A DNA stretch of 64,000 nt, taken from assembly GCF_007830355.1 (NCBI RefSeq), contig NZ_VLKO01000004.1, forward strand, positions 124,001 through 188,000. Direction: 5' to 3'. Positions within the stretch are counted from its first letter, which is position 1, and each line of letters begins with the position of its first letter. The notes below the pieces were generated by a model. It saw nothing but the letters and a program-made list of their open reading frames with translations. It was not told where the DNA came from and did no database searches. This document shows, piece by piece, positions 17,629-25,693 of the stretch. This stretch comes from Flavobacterium tiangeerense. Its GTDB lineage: Bacteria > Bacteroidota > Bacteroidia > Flavobacteriales > Flavobacteriaceae. Position numbers and translations under genes: made by a program.

Positions 17629-19536
17629 ATGAGTTACTACAAAATTGATAATCTAGAACAATACTTCAAACATTACAATAAATCAGTACGCGAACCTAGA
17701 AAATTTTGGGGCAAAATAGCAGAAGAGAATTTTACTTGGTACCAGCAATGGGATAAGGTGGTCGAATTTAATATGGCCGAAGCCGATATTAAATGGTTTA
17801 CCGAGGCTAAAGTGAATATTGTTAAAAATTGTATCGACAGACATTTGGCTAAAAGAGGGGACAAAACGGCTATAATTTTTGAACCAAACGATCCATCCGA
17901 GGAGGCTCTACATATTTCATATACCGAATTACACCAAAGAGTTTGTAAAATGGCAAATGTGTTGCGTGAACAAGGAATTAAAAAAGGGGATCGAGTTTGC
18001 ATTTATTTACCCATGATTCCAGAATTAGCAGTTTCTGTATTGGCATGCGCCAGAATAGGAGCCATACATTCAGTTGTTTTTGCTGGATTTTCAGCATCGG
18101 CAGTAGCCAGTCGTATTAATGATAGTTCTTGCAAAATGGTGATTACGGCTGACGGTGGTTTTAGAGGAAACAAAACAATTGACTTGAAAAGTATTATTGA
18201 TGAAGCACTAGAGAAGTGTACATCTGTCGAAAAAGTTTTAGTAGCCAAAAGAATTCACACTGAAATCAGCATGCAAGAGGGCCGTGACCAATGGTTACAA
18301 CCTCTTTTAGATGAAGCTTCGGATAATAATGTTGCAGAAATAATGGATGCCGAAGATCCTTTATTCATTTTATACACATCGGGTTCTACGGGTAAGCCAA
18401 AAGGAATGGTGCATACCACAGCGGGTTATATGGTGTATACGGCATACACCTTTAAAAATGTTTTTAATTATGAAGAAAGTGATGTTTTTTGGTGCACGGC
18501 TGATATCGGTTGGATCACGGGTCATTCCTATATACTTTACGGACCATTATTGAACGGTGCAACGACCGTTATTTTTGAAGGAGTTCCGTCGTATCCAGAT
18601 TTTAGTCGTTTTTGGGATGTCATCGAAAAACATAAAATTACACAGTTTTACACGGCGCCAACTGCAATTCGTGCTTTAGCAAAGGAAAAAATTGAATTTG
18701 TTCAAAAATATCCTTTAAAGTCCTTGAAGGTAATTGGATCTGTCGGAGAACCTATTAATGAAGAAGCTTGGCACTGGTACAACGATCATGTTGGCGACAA
18801 AAGATGTCCAGTTGTAGATACTTGGTGGCAAACAGAAACAGGAGGAATTATGATTGCTCCAATAGCTTTTGTTACTCCTACAAAACCAACCTACGCAACC
18901 TTGCCGCTACCAGGAGTGCAAGCGGTTTTGATGGATGACAAGCGCAACGAAATTGAAGGCAATCAAGTCGTAGGTAGTTTGTGTATCAAATTTCCTTGGC
19001 CAGGAATTGCCAGAACAATTTGGGGCGATCATCAAAGATATAAAGACACCTATTTCTCCGCATTTCCAGGTAAATTTTTTACAGGTGATGGTGCTTTACG
19101 AGATGAAGTTGGGTACTATCGAATTACAGGTCGCGTAGACGATGTAGTTATTGTTTCGGGTCATAATTTAGGAACAGCTCCTATTGAAGATGCTATCAAT
19201 GAACATCCAGCTGTTGCTGAATCAGCTATTGTAGGGTTTCCTCATGATATCAAAGGGAATGCTTTGTACGGTTTTGTTATCCTAAAGGAAACAGGTGAAA
19301 CCCGTAATAAGGAGAACTTAACTAAGGAAATCAACCAACATATTTCAGATCATATTGGACCTATTGCTAAGTTGGATAAAATTCAATTTGTTTCTGGTTT
19401 GCCAAAAACGCGTTCCGGAAAAATTATGAGGCGAATTTTAAGAAAAATTGCCGAAGGAGATTATTCTAACTTTGGTGATATTACAACCTTATTAAATCCT
19501 GAAATTGTTGAAGAAATTAAAGAAGGAAAAGTTTAA
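17629..19536 (+). CDS. acs: Acetyl-CoA synthetase (AMP-forming)
   Basis: A 635-residue enzyme that activates acetate with ATP to acetyl-CoA. It has the acetyl-CoA synthetase N-terminal region (REPRKFWGKIAEENFTWYQQ), the ATP loop YTSGSTGKPKGMVHT near residue 250, TWWQTETGG near 400, and a C-terminal KTRSGKIMRRILRK motif with the regulatory lysine that is acetylated in Salmonella Acs. Length and motifs are complete. It stands alone between two terminators. A cNMP/CBS protein and DnaQ-like pair, often found near acs in other bacteria, lies 6 kb away. Confidence 0.95.
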   Translation: MSYYKIDNLEQYFKHYNKSVREPRKFWGKIAEENFTWYQQWDKVVEFNMAEADIKWFTEAKVNIVKNCIDRHLAKRGDKTAIIFEPNDPSEEALHISYTELHQRVCKMANVLREQGIKKGDRVCIYLPMIPELAVSVLACARIGAIHSVVFAGFSASAVASRINDSSCKMVITADGGFRGNKTIDLKSIIDEALEKCTSVEKVLVAKRIHTEISMQEGRDQWLQPLLDEASDNNVAEIMDAEDPLFILYTSGSTGKPKGMVHTTAGYMVYTAYTFKNVFNYEESDVFWCTADIGWITGHSYILYGPLLNGATTVIFEGVPSYPDFSRFWDVIEKHKITQFYTAPTAIRALAKEKIEFVQKYPLKSLKVIGSVGEPINEEAWHWYNDHVGDKRCPVVDTWWQTETGGIMIAPIAFVTPTKPTYATLPLPGVQAVLMDDKRNEIEGNQVVGSLCIKFPWPGIARTIWGDHQRYKDTYFSAFPGKFFTGDGALRDEVGYYRITGRVDDVVIVSGHNLGTAPIEDAINEHPAVAESAIVGFPHDIKGNALYGFVILKETGETRNKENLTKEINQHISDHIGPIAKLDKIQFVSGLPKTRSGKIMRRILRKIAEGDYSNFGDITTLLNPEIVEEIKEGKV

Positions 19537-19546
19537 ATATAAGAAT

Positions 19547-19578
19547 AGCCGTTTTATTTTAAAGCGGCTTTTTTTTTT
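19547..19578 (+). terminator. Terminator of acs
   Basis: AGCCG (19547-19551) and CGGCT (19565-19569) close an AT-rich loop that can extend the stem, followed by ten T residues. Confidence 0.85.
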
Positions 19579-19666
19579 GCTCTATTTTTTTAGACCATAA
19601 TTATGTAAGTTTTTTTAAGTTTTATATAGCAAATGGTATTAAACTTATCCATAAATTTACTTCAAG

Positions 19667-20797
19667 ATGAAAGACAAAGAAGTACTTATTGTTGGTGGTG
19701 GTTTAGCAGGTTTGACTGCTGCAATTCATTTGTCTAAAATTGGACTTCAAGTAACGGTTATTGAAAAAAATAGTTTCCCAAAACATAAAGTTTGTGGAGA
19801 ATACATTTCTAACGAAGTTTTACCTTATTTAAACTGGCTTGATGTAGACATATCTCATTTAAATCCTACACACATTACTCATCTTGAATTTTCAACATCA
19901 AGTGGAAAAACTATAGAAAGTAAGCTACCACTTGGAGGTTTTGGCATTAGTCGTTTTGCTTTGGATCATTATTTGTATCAAATAGCAATCAAAAATGGCT
20001 GTATCTTTTTACAAGATACTGTAGCAGAAATTGTCTTTGCAGACAATGAATTTAACGTTACCACAGCAAAAAATAGTATTTTAAAATCTGAAATTGTTAT
20101 TGGTGCTTTTGGCAAACGTTCGAATATTGACCAAAAAATGAACCGGGATTTCATCACTAAAAAGTCTCATTGGCTAGCAGTTAAGGCTCATTACATGGGA
20201 GATTTTCCTAATGATTTAGTAGGGCTTCATAATTTCAAAGGTGGATATTGTGGCGTTTCTAAAGTGGAAAACGATAGTATTAATATTTGCTATCTAGCAG
20301 ATTATGAAACATTTAAAAAATATAAAAATATTGAAGAGTTTCAAAGTAATGTTCTAGAGCAAAACCCTCATTTGAACGAAATTTTCAATAAAACGAAAAT
20401 GCTTTATGAAAAACCTTTAACAATAAGCCAAGTATCGTTTGAAAAAAAACAAGCTGTTGAGAATCATATTTTAATGATTGGAGATACTGCGGGACTTATT
20501 CATCCTTTGTGCGGCAACGGAATGGCAATGGCAATTCATAGCGCTAAAATTATTTCAGAATTAGTTGATAAATACTATACCAGTGAAATTAAATCTCGAG
20601 AAAAATTAGAAGAAAAATACATAAAAGAATGGAATTTTAACTTTAAAGAAAGACTTAAAATGGGTCGGTTTTTATCAAATATTTTACAAAACCAAAAACT
20701 TTCGGGGATATTAATGCGTTTATTAAGTATATTTCCTTTTTTATTACCTAAAATTATTAAAAAAACACACGGAAAACCAATCCTTTTACAATCTTAA
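19667..20797 (+). CDS. FAD-dependent oxidoreductase of the polyketide cluster
   Basis: A 376-residue flavoprotein of the geranylgeranyl-reductase/aromatic-hydroxylase superfamily. The Rossmann dinucleotide motif is VGGGLAGLTAAIHLSKIG near residue 8. A substrate/FAD region KVCGEYIS lies near 43, and the second FAD motif is MIGDTAGLIHPLCGNGMAMA near 270. It may hydroxylate or reduce the polyketide product, as the flavoprotein SrsC does in the Streptomyces phenolic-lipid operon. This is inference from context. It is the first gene of the seven-gene cluster, and its stop codon directly abuts the next start. Confidence 0.82.
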   Translation: MKDKEVLIVGGGLAGLTAAIHLSKIGLQVTVIEKNSFPKHKVCGEYISNEVLPYLNWLDVDISHLNPTHITHLEFSTSSGKTIESKLPLGGFGISRFALDHYLYQIAIKNGCIFLQDTVAEIVFADNEFNVTTAKNSILKSEIVIGAFGKRSNIDQKMNRDFITKKSHWLAVKAHYMGDFPNDLVGLHNFKGGYCGVSKVENDSINICYLADYETFKKYKNIEEFQSNVLEQNPHLNEIFNKTKMLYEKPLTISQVSFEKKQAVENHILMIGDTAGLIHPLCGNGMAMAIHSAKIISELVDKYYTSEIKSREKLEEKYIKEWNFNFKERLKMGRFLSNILQNQKLSGILMRLLSIFPFLLPKIIKKTHGKPILLQS

Positions 20798-21508
20798 ATG
20801 GCATTAAATACTAAGTACAGAACTGATAAACCAGAAATAATGGACGATTTTGCCTTAGAGGGCGAAATTTTACGAGATGCTTTAGACAAAATAGCAAAAA
20901 TCAATCAGCTATTAGGTGGAAATCAGTTGACCTTAAGAGGAGTGCAAGAACTTATTCAACAATCTAAAAAAGAAGAAATTGTAATTGTTGACGTAGGCTG
21001 TGGCAATGGAGATATGCTACGAACTTTAGCTGATTTTGGTATCAATAATAAACTAAATTTTAAGTTAATAGGGATTGATGCTAATAATTTTACAATTTCT
21101 CATGCAATACAATTATCAGAAAAATATACGAATATCAGTTATCGGTGTGAAGATATTTTTAAGGATTCTTTTAAGGAATTAAAATACGGTATTGTCTTGT
21201 GTACATTAACATTACATCATTTCAAAAACCATGAAATTGAAGATTTATTAAAAGTTTTCCATACGAATTCATCGATAGGAATAGTAATTAATGATTTACA
21301 TCGAAGTACAATTGCTTACCGCTTATTTCAAGCATTGTGTTTTGTATTTCAATTGAATGATATGTCTAGAGAGGATGGCCTGACCTCAATTTTAAGAGGT
21401 TTTAAAAAAGAAGAACTGATTCATTTTTCTAAAAAATTAAATTTTATAAACTATAAAATTCATTGGAAATGGGCTTTTCGCTACCAATGGATAATTTCGA
21501 AAATATGA
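20798..21508 (+). CDS. Class I SAM-dependent methyltransferase of the polyketide cluster
   Basis: A 236-residue methyltransferase with motif I VDVGCGNGDMLRTLADFG, an acidic strand-2 end (LIGIDANN) and a post-motif LCTLTLHHF. It probably transfers a methyl group from S-adenosylmethionine to a hydroxyl or ring carbon of the polyketide, as SrsB does for alkylresorcinol; the substrate is not shown by sequence. The start follows the upstream stop with no gap, and the stop overlaps the PKS start as ATGA. The three genes are therefore translationally coupled. Confidence 0.85.
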   Translation: MALNTKYRTDKPEIMDDFALEGEILRDALDKIAKINQLLGGNQLTLRGVQELIQQSKKEEIVIVDVGCGNGDMLRTLADFGINNKLNFKLIGIDANNFTISHAIQLSEKYTNISYRCEDIFKDSFKELKYGIVLCTLTLHHFKNHEIEDLLKVFHTNSSIGIVINDLHRSTIAYRLFQALCFVFQLNDMSREDGLTSILRGFKKEELIHFSKKLNFINYKIHWKWAFRYQWIISKI

Positions 21509-22557
21509 GTGTAAAAATTAAAACAGTTGCTAAACAACTACCTAAATATTCCAGATCAACGGCTGAAATAATTCCTTTTTTAGACACTTGGTTGACAGGA
21601 CAAGATGATCGATTTATCAGGAAAGTAAAGAAAATTTTTGAGGGAGCTGCTGTTGATAAGCGATACTCTATCATGGATCCAATTGAAGTGTTTACCAAAA
21701 CTTCTTTTGAAGAAAGAAATGACATCTATGTACGTGAAGTGATTGATTTAGGCGAAAAAGTATTAGAAAAAGCGTTAGAGAAAGCCAATTGGAACCCTAA
21801 AAATTTAGATTACATTATCACAGTAAGTTGCACTGGAATTATGATTCCATCTCTAGATGCATATTTAATCAACAAGTTACAATTGCGTCAAGATATTGTG
21901 CGGCTTCCCGTTACAGAGATGGGTTGTGCTGCAGGAATTTCAGGAATTATTTATGCAAAAAACTTTTTGCAGGCCAATCCTGGAAAACGTGCTGCTGTAA
22001 TTGCAGTTGAAAGTCCAACAGCCACATTTCAATTGGATGATTTTTCTATGGCCAATATTGTGAGTGCCGCCATTTTTGGTGACGGAGCAGCTTGCGTTTT
22101 ATTATCTTCTCATGAAGACGATGAGGGACCGGAAATTCTAGCTGAAGAGATGTATCATTTTTATGACAACATACACATGATGGGCTTTAAATTGACGAAT
22201 TCTGGATTACAAATGGTTTTGGATATTGAAGTTCCCGAAACGATTGCTTCGCATTTTCCTGATATTATTCATCCCTTTTTAGAAAAAAATAATTTTAAAA
22301 TGGAAGATATCGATCATTTGATTTTTCATCCGGGAGGAAAGAAAATAGTACAAACGGTAGAAAGTTTGTTTTCAAGTTTGGGTAAAAATATAGACGATAC
22401 CAAAGAGGTTTTACGATTGTACGGAAACATGTCTAGTGCAACGGTTTTATATGTTTTAGAACGAATAATGGACAATCAACCTAAAAAAGGAGAGAAGGGT
22501 TTAATGTTGAGTTTTGGTCCAGGATTTTCCGCCCAAAGAGTTTTGTTACAATTTTAA
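21505..22557 (+). CDS. Type III polyketide synthase (chalcone/stilbene synthase fold)
   Basis: A 350-residue ketosynthase that extends an acyl starter with malonyl-CoA without a carrier protein. The catalytic triad is visible: Cys141 in TEMGCAAG, His275 in IFHPGGKK and Asn308 in YGNMSSAT. VESPTATF, FGDGAACVL and GPGFSAQRVL complete the thiolase fold. I use the ATG at 21505 because it forms an ATGA overlap with the methyltransferase stop; an upstream in-frame ATG at 21463 lies well inside that gene. Bacterial relatives make alkylresorcinols, alkylpyrones or tetrahydroxynaphthalene. The adjacent ACP-based genes favour a long-chain acyl starter. Confidence 0.92.
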   Translation: MSVKIKTVAKQLPKYSRSTAEIIPFLDTWLTGQDDRFIRKVKKIFEGAAVDKRYSIMDPIEVFTKTSFEERNDIYVREVIDLGEKVLEKALEKANWNPKNLDYIITVSCTGIMIPSLDAYLINKLQLRQDIVRLPVTEMGCAAGISGIIYAKNFLQANPGKRAAVIAVESPTATFQLDDFSMANIVSAAIFGDGAACVLLSSHEDDEGPEILAEEMYHFYDNIHMMGFKLTNSGLQMVLDIEVPETIASHFPDIIHPFLEKNNFKMEDIDHLIFHPGGKKIVQTVESLFSSLGKNIDDTKEVLRLYGNMSSATVLYVLERIMDNQPKKGEKGLMLSFGPGFSAQRVLLQF

Positions 22558-22573
22558 TTCACGTTTAAAAGCA

Positions 22574-23008
22574 ATGACAAACCAAGATATCCTATACAAA
22601 TTACCGTATTCTAAACCGTTTCTCTTTGTCGATGAAATAATTTCAATTGATGAAAATGGAGTAGAAGGAACCTATACTTTTGATGAAAATCTTGACTTTT
22701 ATAGCGGACATTTTAAAGACAATCCAGTGACACCAGGAGTAATCTTGACAGAGGTGATGTCACAAATTGGTCTAGTATGTTTAGGTATATTACTATTAAA
22801 TGAAAGCTTAAATAAAAATATTGCAATTGCTTTAACATCAACAGATATTGAATTTTTAAAACCTGTTTTTCCTAAAGAAAAAGTGACCGTTTTTTCCGAG
22901 AAAATTTATTTTAGATTCGGAAAATTAAAATGTAAAGTCATCATGAAAAATGAAAAAGGTGAAGAGGTTTGTACAGGAATAATTGCAGGAATGATAATTT
23001 CTAAATAA
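22574..23008 (+). CDS. Hotdog-fold 3-hydroxyacyl-ACP dehydratase (FabZ-like)
   Basis: A 144-residue hotdog protein opening MTNQDILYKLPYSKPFLFVD and holding GHFKDNPVTPGVILTEVMSQ. That block corresponds to the FabZ/FabA active-site helix (His in GHF, Glu in TEVMSQ). It should remove water from a 3-hydroxyacyl-ACP. The start at 22574 is preferred because the 20-residue upstream extension overlaps the PKS gene. It lies 16 bp after the PKS and abuts the ketosynthase start. Confidence 0.85.
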   Translation: MTNQDILYKLPYSKPFLFVDEIISIDENGVEGTYTFDENLDFYSGHFKDNPVTPGVILTEVMSQIGLVCLGILLLNESLNKNIAIALTSTDIEFLKPVFPKEKVTVFSEKIYFRFGKLKCKVIMKNEKGEEVCTGIIAGMIISK

Positions 23009-24286
23009 ATGAAAAAAAGAGTTGTTATTACGGGTCTAGGTGTTGTTGCTCCAAATGGGGTTGGACTTGAAGCGTTTACTCATGCCATCAAAAACGGAAT
23101 TTCAGGAATCAAACATGATCCAGAATTGGAACGATTGCAGTTTTCATGTCAAATAGCTGGGAAACCTGAAGTTTCAACAGAATTAGCACTAAATTATTTT
23201 TCAGAACTAGAATTAAGAAATTTCAATTCTACTGGGATATTGTATGGCGTAATTGCAGGAATTGATGCTTGGAAAGATGCGGGATTATCTTTAGCTATCA
23301 ATGAAAATCCAGATTGGGATAGCGGAACTATTTTTGGGACAGGAACCTCTGGAATTGATAAATTTCGTGAAAGCATCTATAAAATTGACGATTTTCAAAC
23401 CAGAAGATTGGGTAGTACTGCCGTAGCGCAAACTATGAATAGTGGTGTAAGCGCATATTTAGGAGGTAAGTTAGGTTTGGGTAACCAAGTCACTACAAAT
23501 TCTTCGGCCTGCACAACGGGTACAGAAAGCGTTTTGATGGCATATGACCGCATAAAATCAGGTCAAGCCAAACGTATTTTAGCAGGAAGTACTAGTGATT
23601 CAGGTCCGTATATATGGGGTGGTTTTGATGCTATGAAAGTGTGTACTTTTAAGCACAATCAAGATCCACAACACGGCTCAAGGCCAATGTCAGAAAGTGC
23701 TTCAGGATTTGTCCCTGGAAGTGGAGCAGGGGCTTTAGTTTTGGAGGATTTAGAAACGGCCATAGCTCGTGGCGCAACCATTTACGCCGAAGTTTTAGGT
23801 GGCCATGTTAATTCCGGCGGTCAGCGCGGACTTGGTACAATGACAGCACCCAATCCTGTTGCAGTACAAAAATGTATTACTACAGCATTAAAAAATGCCG
23901 AAATCACAGCAAAAGACATAGATGCAATCAACGGACATTTAACAGCTACATCAAAAGATAGTTTAGAAATTCAGAATTGGAGTGAAGCTTTAGATCGAAA
24001 TGGTATAGATTTCCCATATATCAACTCCTTAAAATCTATGGTAGGTCATTGTTTATCAGGTGCCGGAAGCATCGAAAGTGTAGCATCCATCTTACAATTA
24101 CATCACGGATTTATTTTTCCGAATACTAATTGTCCCGATTTACATCCAGAAATCAAAGCATTAATTGACCAAACAAGGATACCACAACAAGCTATTGAGA
24201 TGGAATTAAATATAATTGCAAAAGCTAGTTTTGGTTTTGGAGATGTTAATGGATGTGTGATTTTCAAAAGATACAAACAGAACTAA
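23009..24286 (+). CDS. Beta-ketoacyl-ACP synthase (FabF/KAS II-like)
   Basis: A 425-residue condensing enzyme. The N-terminus KKRVVITGLGVVAPNGVG is classic for FabF-type enzymes. The active-site Cys is in TNSSACTTGTES, the first His in NGHLTATSKDS (family norm is NAHGTSTPxGD) and the second in SMVGHCLSGAGS. All three catalytic residues are therefore kept, although the first His loop is divergent. That suggests a specialised chain or partner rather than housekeeping fatty acid synthesis. ATG follows the dehydratase stop directly. Confidence 0.88.
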   Translation: MKKRVVITGLGVVAPNGVGLEAFTHAIKNGISGIKHDPELERLQFSCQIAGKPEVSTELALNYFSELELRNFNSTGILYGVIAGIDAWKDAGLSLAINENPDWDSGTIFGTGTSGIDKFRESIYKIDDFQTRRLGSTAVAQTMNSGVSAYLGGKLGLGNQVTTNSSACTTGTESVLMAYDRIKSGQAKRILAGSTSDSGPYIWGGFDAMKVCTFKHNQDPQHGSRPMSESASGFVPGSGAGALVLEDLETAIARGATIYAEVLGGHVNSGGQRGLGTMTAPNPVAVQKCITTALKNAEITAKDIDAINGHLTATSKDSLEIQNWSEALDRNGIDFPYINSLKSMVGHCLSGAGSIESVASILQLHHGFIFPNTNCPDLHPEIKALIDQTRIPQQAIEMELNIIAKASFGFGDVNGCVIFKRYKQN

Positions 24287-24330
24287 TTGCAGCAAAACAA
24301 AAAATCATTACATTTATTAAAATATTACTT

Positions 24331-24588
24331 ATGAATAAAGAACAAACCATTGCAGAATTAAAGAATATCGTTAAACCATATATCGCAAATCAAGAAGCAT
24401 TTGACACACTTACCGAAGACACCGATTTTATAAATGATTTAAAAATCAACTCCGCTAATTTAGTAGATGTTATTTTGGACATTGAAGAAAAATATGACAT
24501 CATTATTGATAATGAAGCTATGGAACGCATGATCAACGTAAAAGCAGCTTTAGAAATTATTGAAACTAAATTATCTGAAAAGATGTAA
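24331..24588 (+). CDS. Acyl carrier protein of the polyketide cluster
   Basis: An 85-residue acidic carrier protein. Ser41 in DLKINSANLVDVILDIEE is the expected 4'-phosphopantetheine site; the usual DSL is NSA here, typical of dedicated rather than fatty-acid ACPs. I use the ATG at 24331, 44 bp after the ketosynthase stop, because the longer frame runs back into that gene. It presumably holds the chain for the KAS and dehydratase and may hand it to the type III PKS. Confidence 0.88.
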   Translation: MNKEQTIAELKNIVKPYIANQEAFDTLTEDTDFINDLKINSANLVDVILDIEEKYDIIIDNEAMERMINVKAALEIIETKLSEKM

Positions 24589-24601
24589 TCCGACCTCCAA
24601 A

Positions 24602-25093
24602 ATGATAGGGAACGATATCGTCGATTTAGATTTGGCTTCAAAAGAAAGCAATTGGAAGCGAAAAGGTTTTTTAAAAAAAATATTTACAATAAACGAACAA
24701 AAATTAATAGCATCAACTGAATTTCCAGACGTAATGGTCTGGAATTTATGGTCTAGAAAAGAGGCAGCCTATAAAATTTATAATAGGGAAACAGGAATAA
24801 GAGGATTTTTTCCTTCACAACTAGAATGTGTTTACCAAAACGCCATTTTAGGAAGTGTTTTAATAAAGGGGCGATGCTATTTTACCCAAAGCACAATTAA
24901 AAATAATACAATTTACACTATTGCTGTTGCAAATAAGGAGCATTTTAGAAGGATCAAAAGTATTAATCCTAGTATTGAAATTTTAAAAAAGAATGGTATT
25001 CCCTTCATAATAGATTCTAATTCAATGCTAGAAAAACCCATTTCTATAACGCATCATGGTAAATATTGGAAAGGAATACAGTTAATTGACTAA
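24602..25093 (+). CDS. 4'-phosphopantetheinyl transferase
   Basis: A 163-residue enzyme that loads the phosphopantetheine arm of CoA onto the ACP serine. It has the family motifs IGNDIVDLDLA at the N-terminus (metal-binding Asp) and WSRKEAAYKIY near residue 47. The ATG at 24602 gives the standard start; a longer frame overlaps the ACP gene. It lies 13 bp after the ACP gene and ends the cluster, giving the pathway its own carrier-activating enzyme. It ends 2 bp from a convergent gene, and no terminator is visible between them. Confidence 0.87.
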   Translation: MIGNDIVDLDLASKESNWKRKGFLKKIFTINEQKLIASTEFPDVMVWNLWSRKEAAYKIYNRETGIRGFFPSQLECVYQNAILGSVLIKGRCYFTQSTIKNNTIYTIAVANKEHFRRIKSINPSIEILKKNGIPFIIDSNSMLEKPISITHHGKYWKGIQLID

Positions 25094-25095
25094 AA

Positions 25096-25692
25096 CTATT
25101 TAATTCCCAATCTAGATTTTAATTTTAAAAACAACAGCGCCGTTTTATAAGCATCGTTTGCTGCTGAATTACGGTCACTTATTGGAATTTTATAAAACTC
25201 ACAAAGTTCATCCAACGCACTTTCTTTATCTGTAATATCTTGAAGCTTTCTATGCATGACATCAATATCTAATGCTTCATTTTTCAACCTTCCACAATCC
25301 ATTCGTTCAAGGGATTCATTAATAATATCAACATCAAAATCAACATGATGTCCTACTAATACTGAGTTACCTATGTATTCCAAAAAAGACTTTAAAGCTT
25401 CGGGTTCACTTATTTTTTTTAATTTACTTTCAACCAAAAACTCATTTGTTAAACCATTGTCATGAAAGTATTTATACTGCGTTAATACAGCTTCAAAATT
25501 ATCACCTATTACAATGGAATTATTAACTACAGAAAAAGAACCAATGGACAAAATCACATCGTTTTTAGGATTTAAACCCGTTGTTTCAGTAGAAAAAACT
25601 ACAAATCTGGAGGACTTTTTCTCAAACTTAGCTGTATAAGCTTTCCAAAAATCAGGATATTCTTTATTTATATTTTTTAACCAATCTAACAT
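25096..25692 (-). CDS. DnaQ-fold exonuclease-like protein, probably inactive
   Basis: A 198-residue protein with the 3'-5' exonuclease (DEDDh) fold. Motif I reads VVFSTETTGLNP, with Ser34 (TCT) where active enzymes have the metal-binding Asp. Motif II HHVDFDVDIINESL is kept. Motif III reads DRNSAANDAYKTALLFL, with Asn175 in place of the general-base His; Asp180 is kept. Two of the five key positions are therefore lost and hydrolysis is unlikely. It starts 1 bp after the stop of the cNMP/CBS/nucleotidyltransferase gene, a pairing known elsewhere, so it may act as a partner of that protein. Confidence 0.85.
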   Translation of the reverse strand: MLDWLKNINKEYPDFWKAYTAKFEKKSSRFVVFSTETTGLNPKNDVILSIGSFSVVNNSIVIGDNFEAVLTQYKYFHDNGLTNEFLVESKLKKISEPEALKSFLEYIGNSVLVGHHVDFDVDIINESLERMDCGRLKNEALDIDVMHRKLQDITDKESALDELCEFYKIPISDRNSAANDAYKTALLFLKLKSRLGIK

Positions 25693-25693
25693 A

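Noticed and set aside
23009..24286. KAS-like gene considered as a chain-length factor lacking the active site
   Set aside because: The catalytic Cys (SSACTTG) and both His residues (NGHLTA, VGHCLS) are present, so it should condense.
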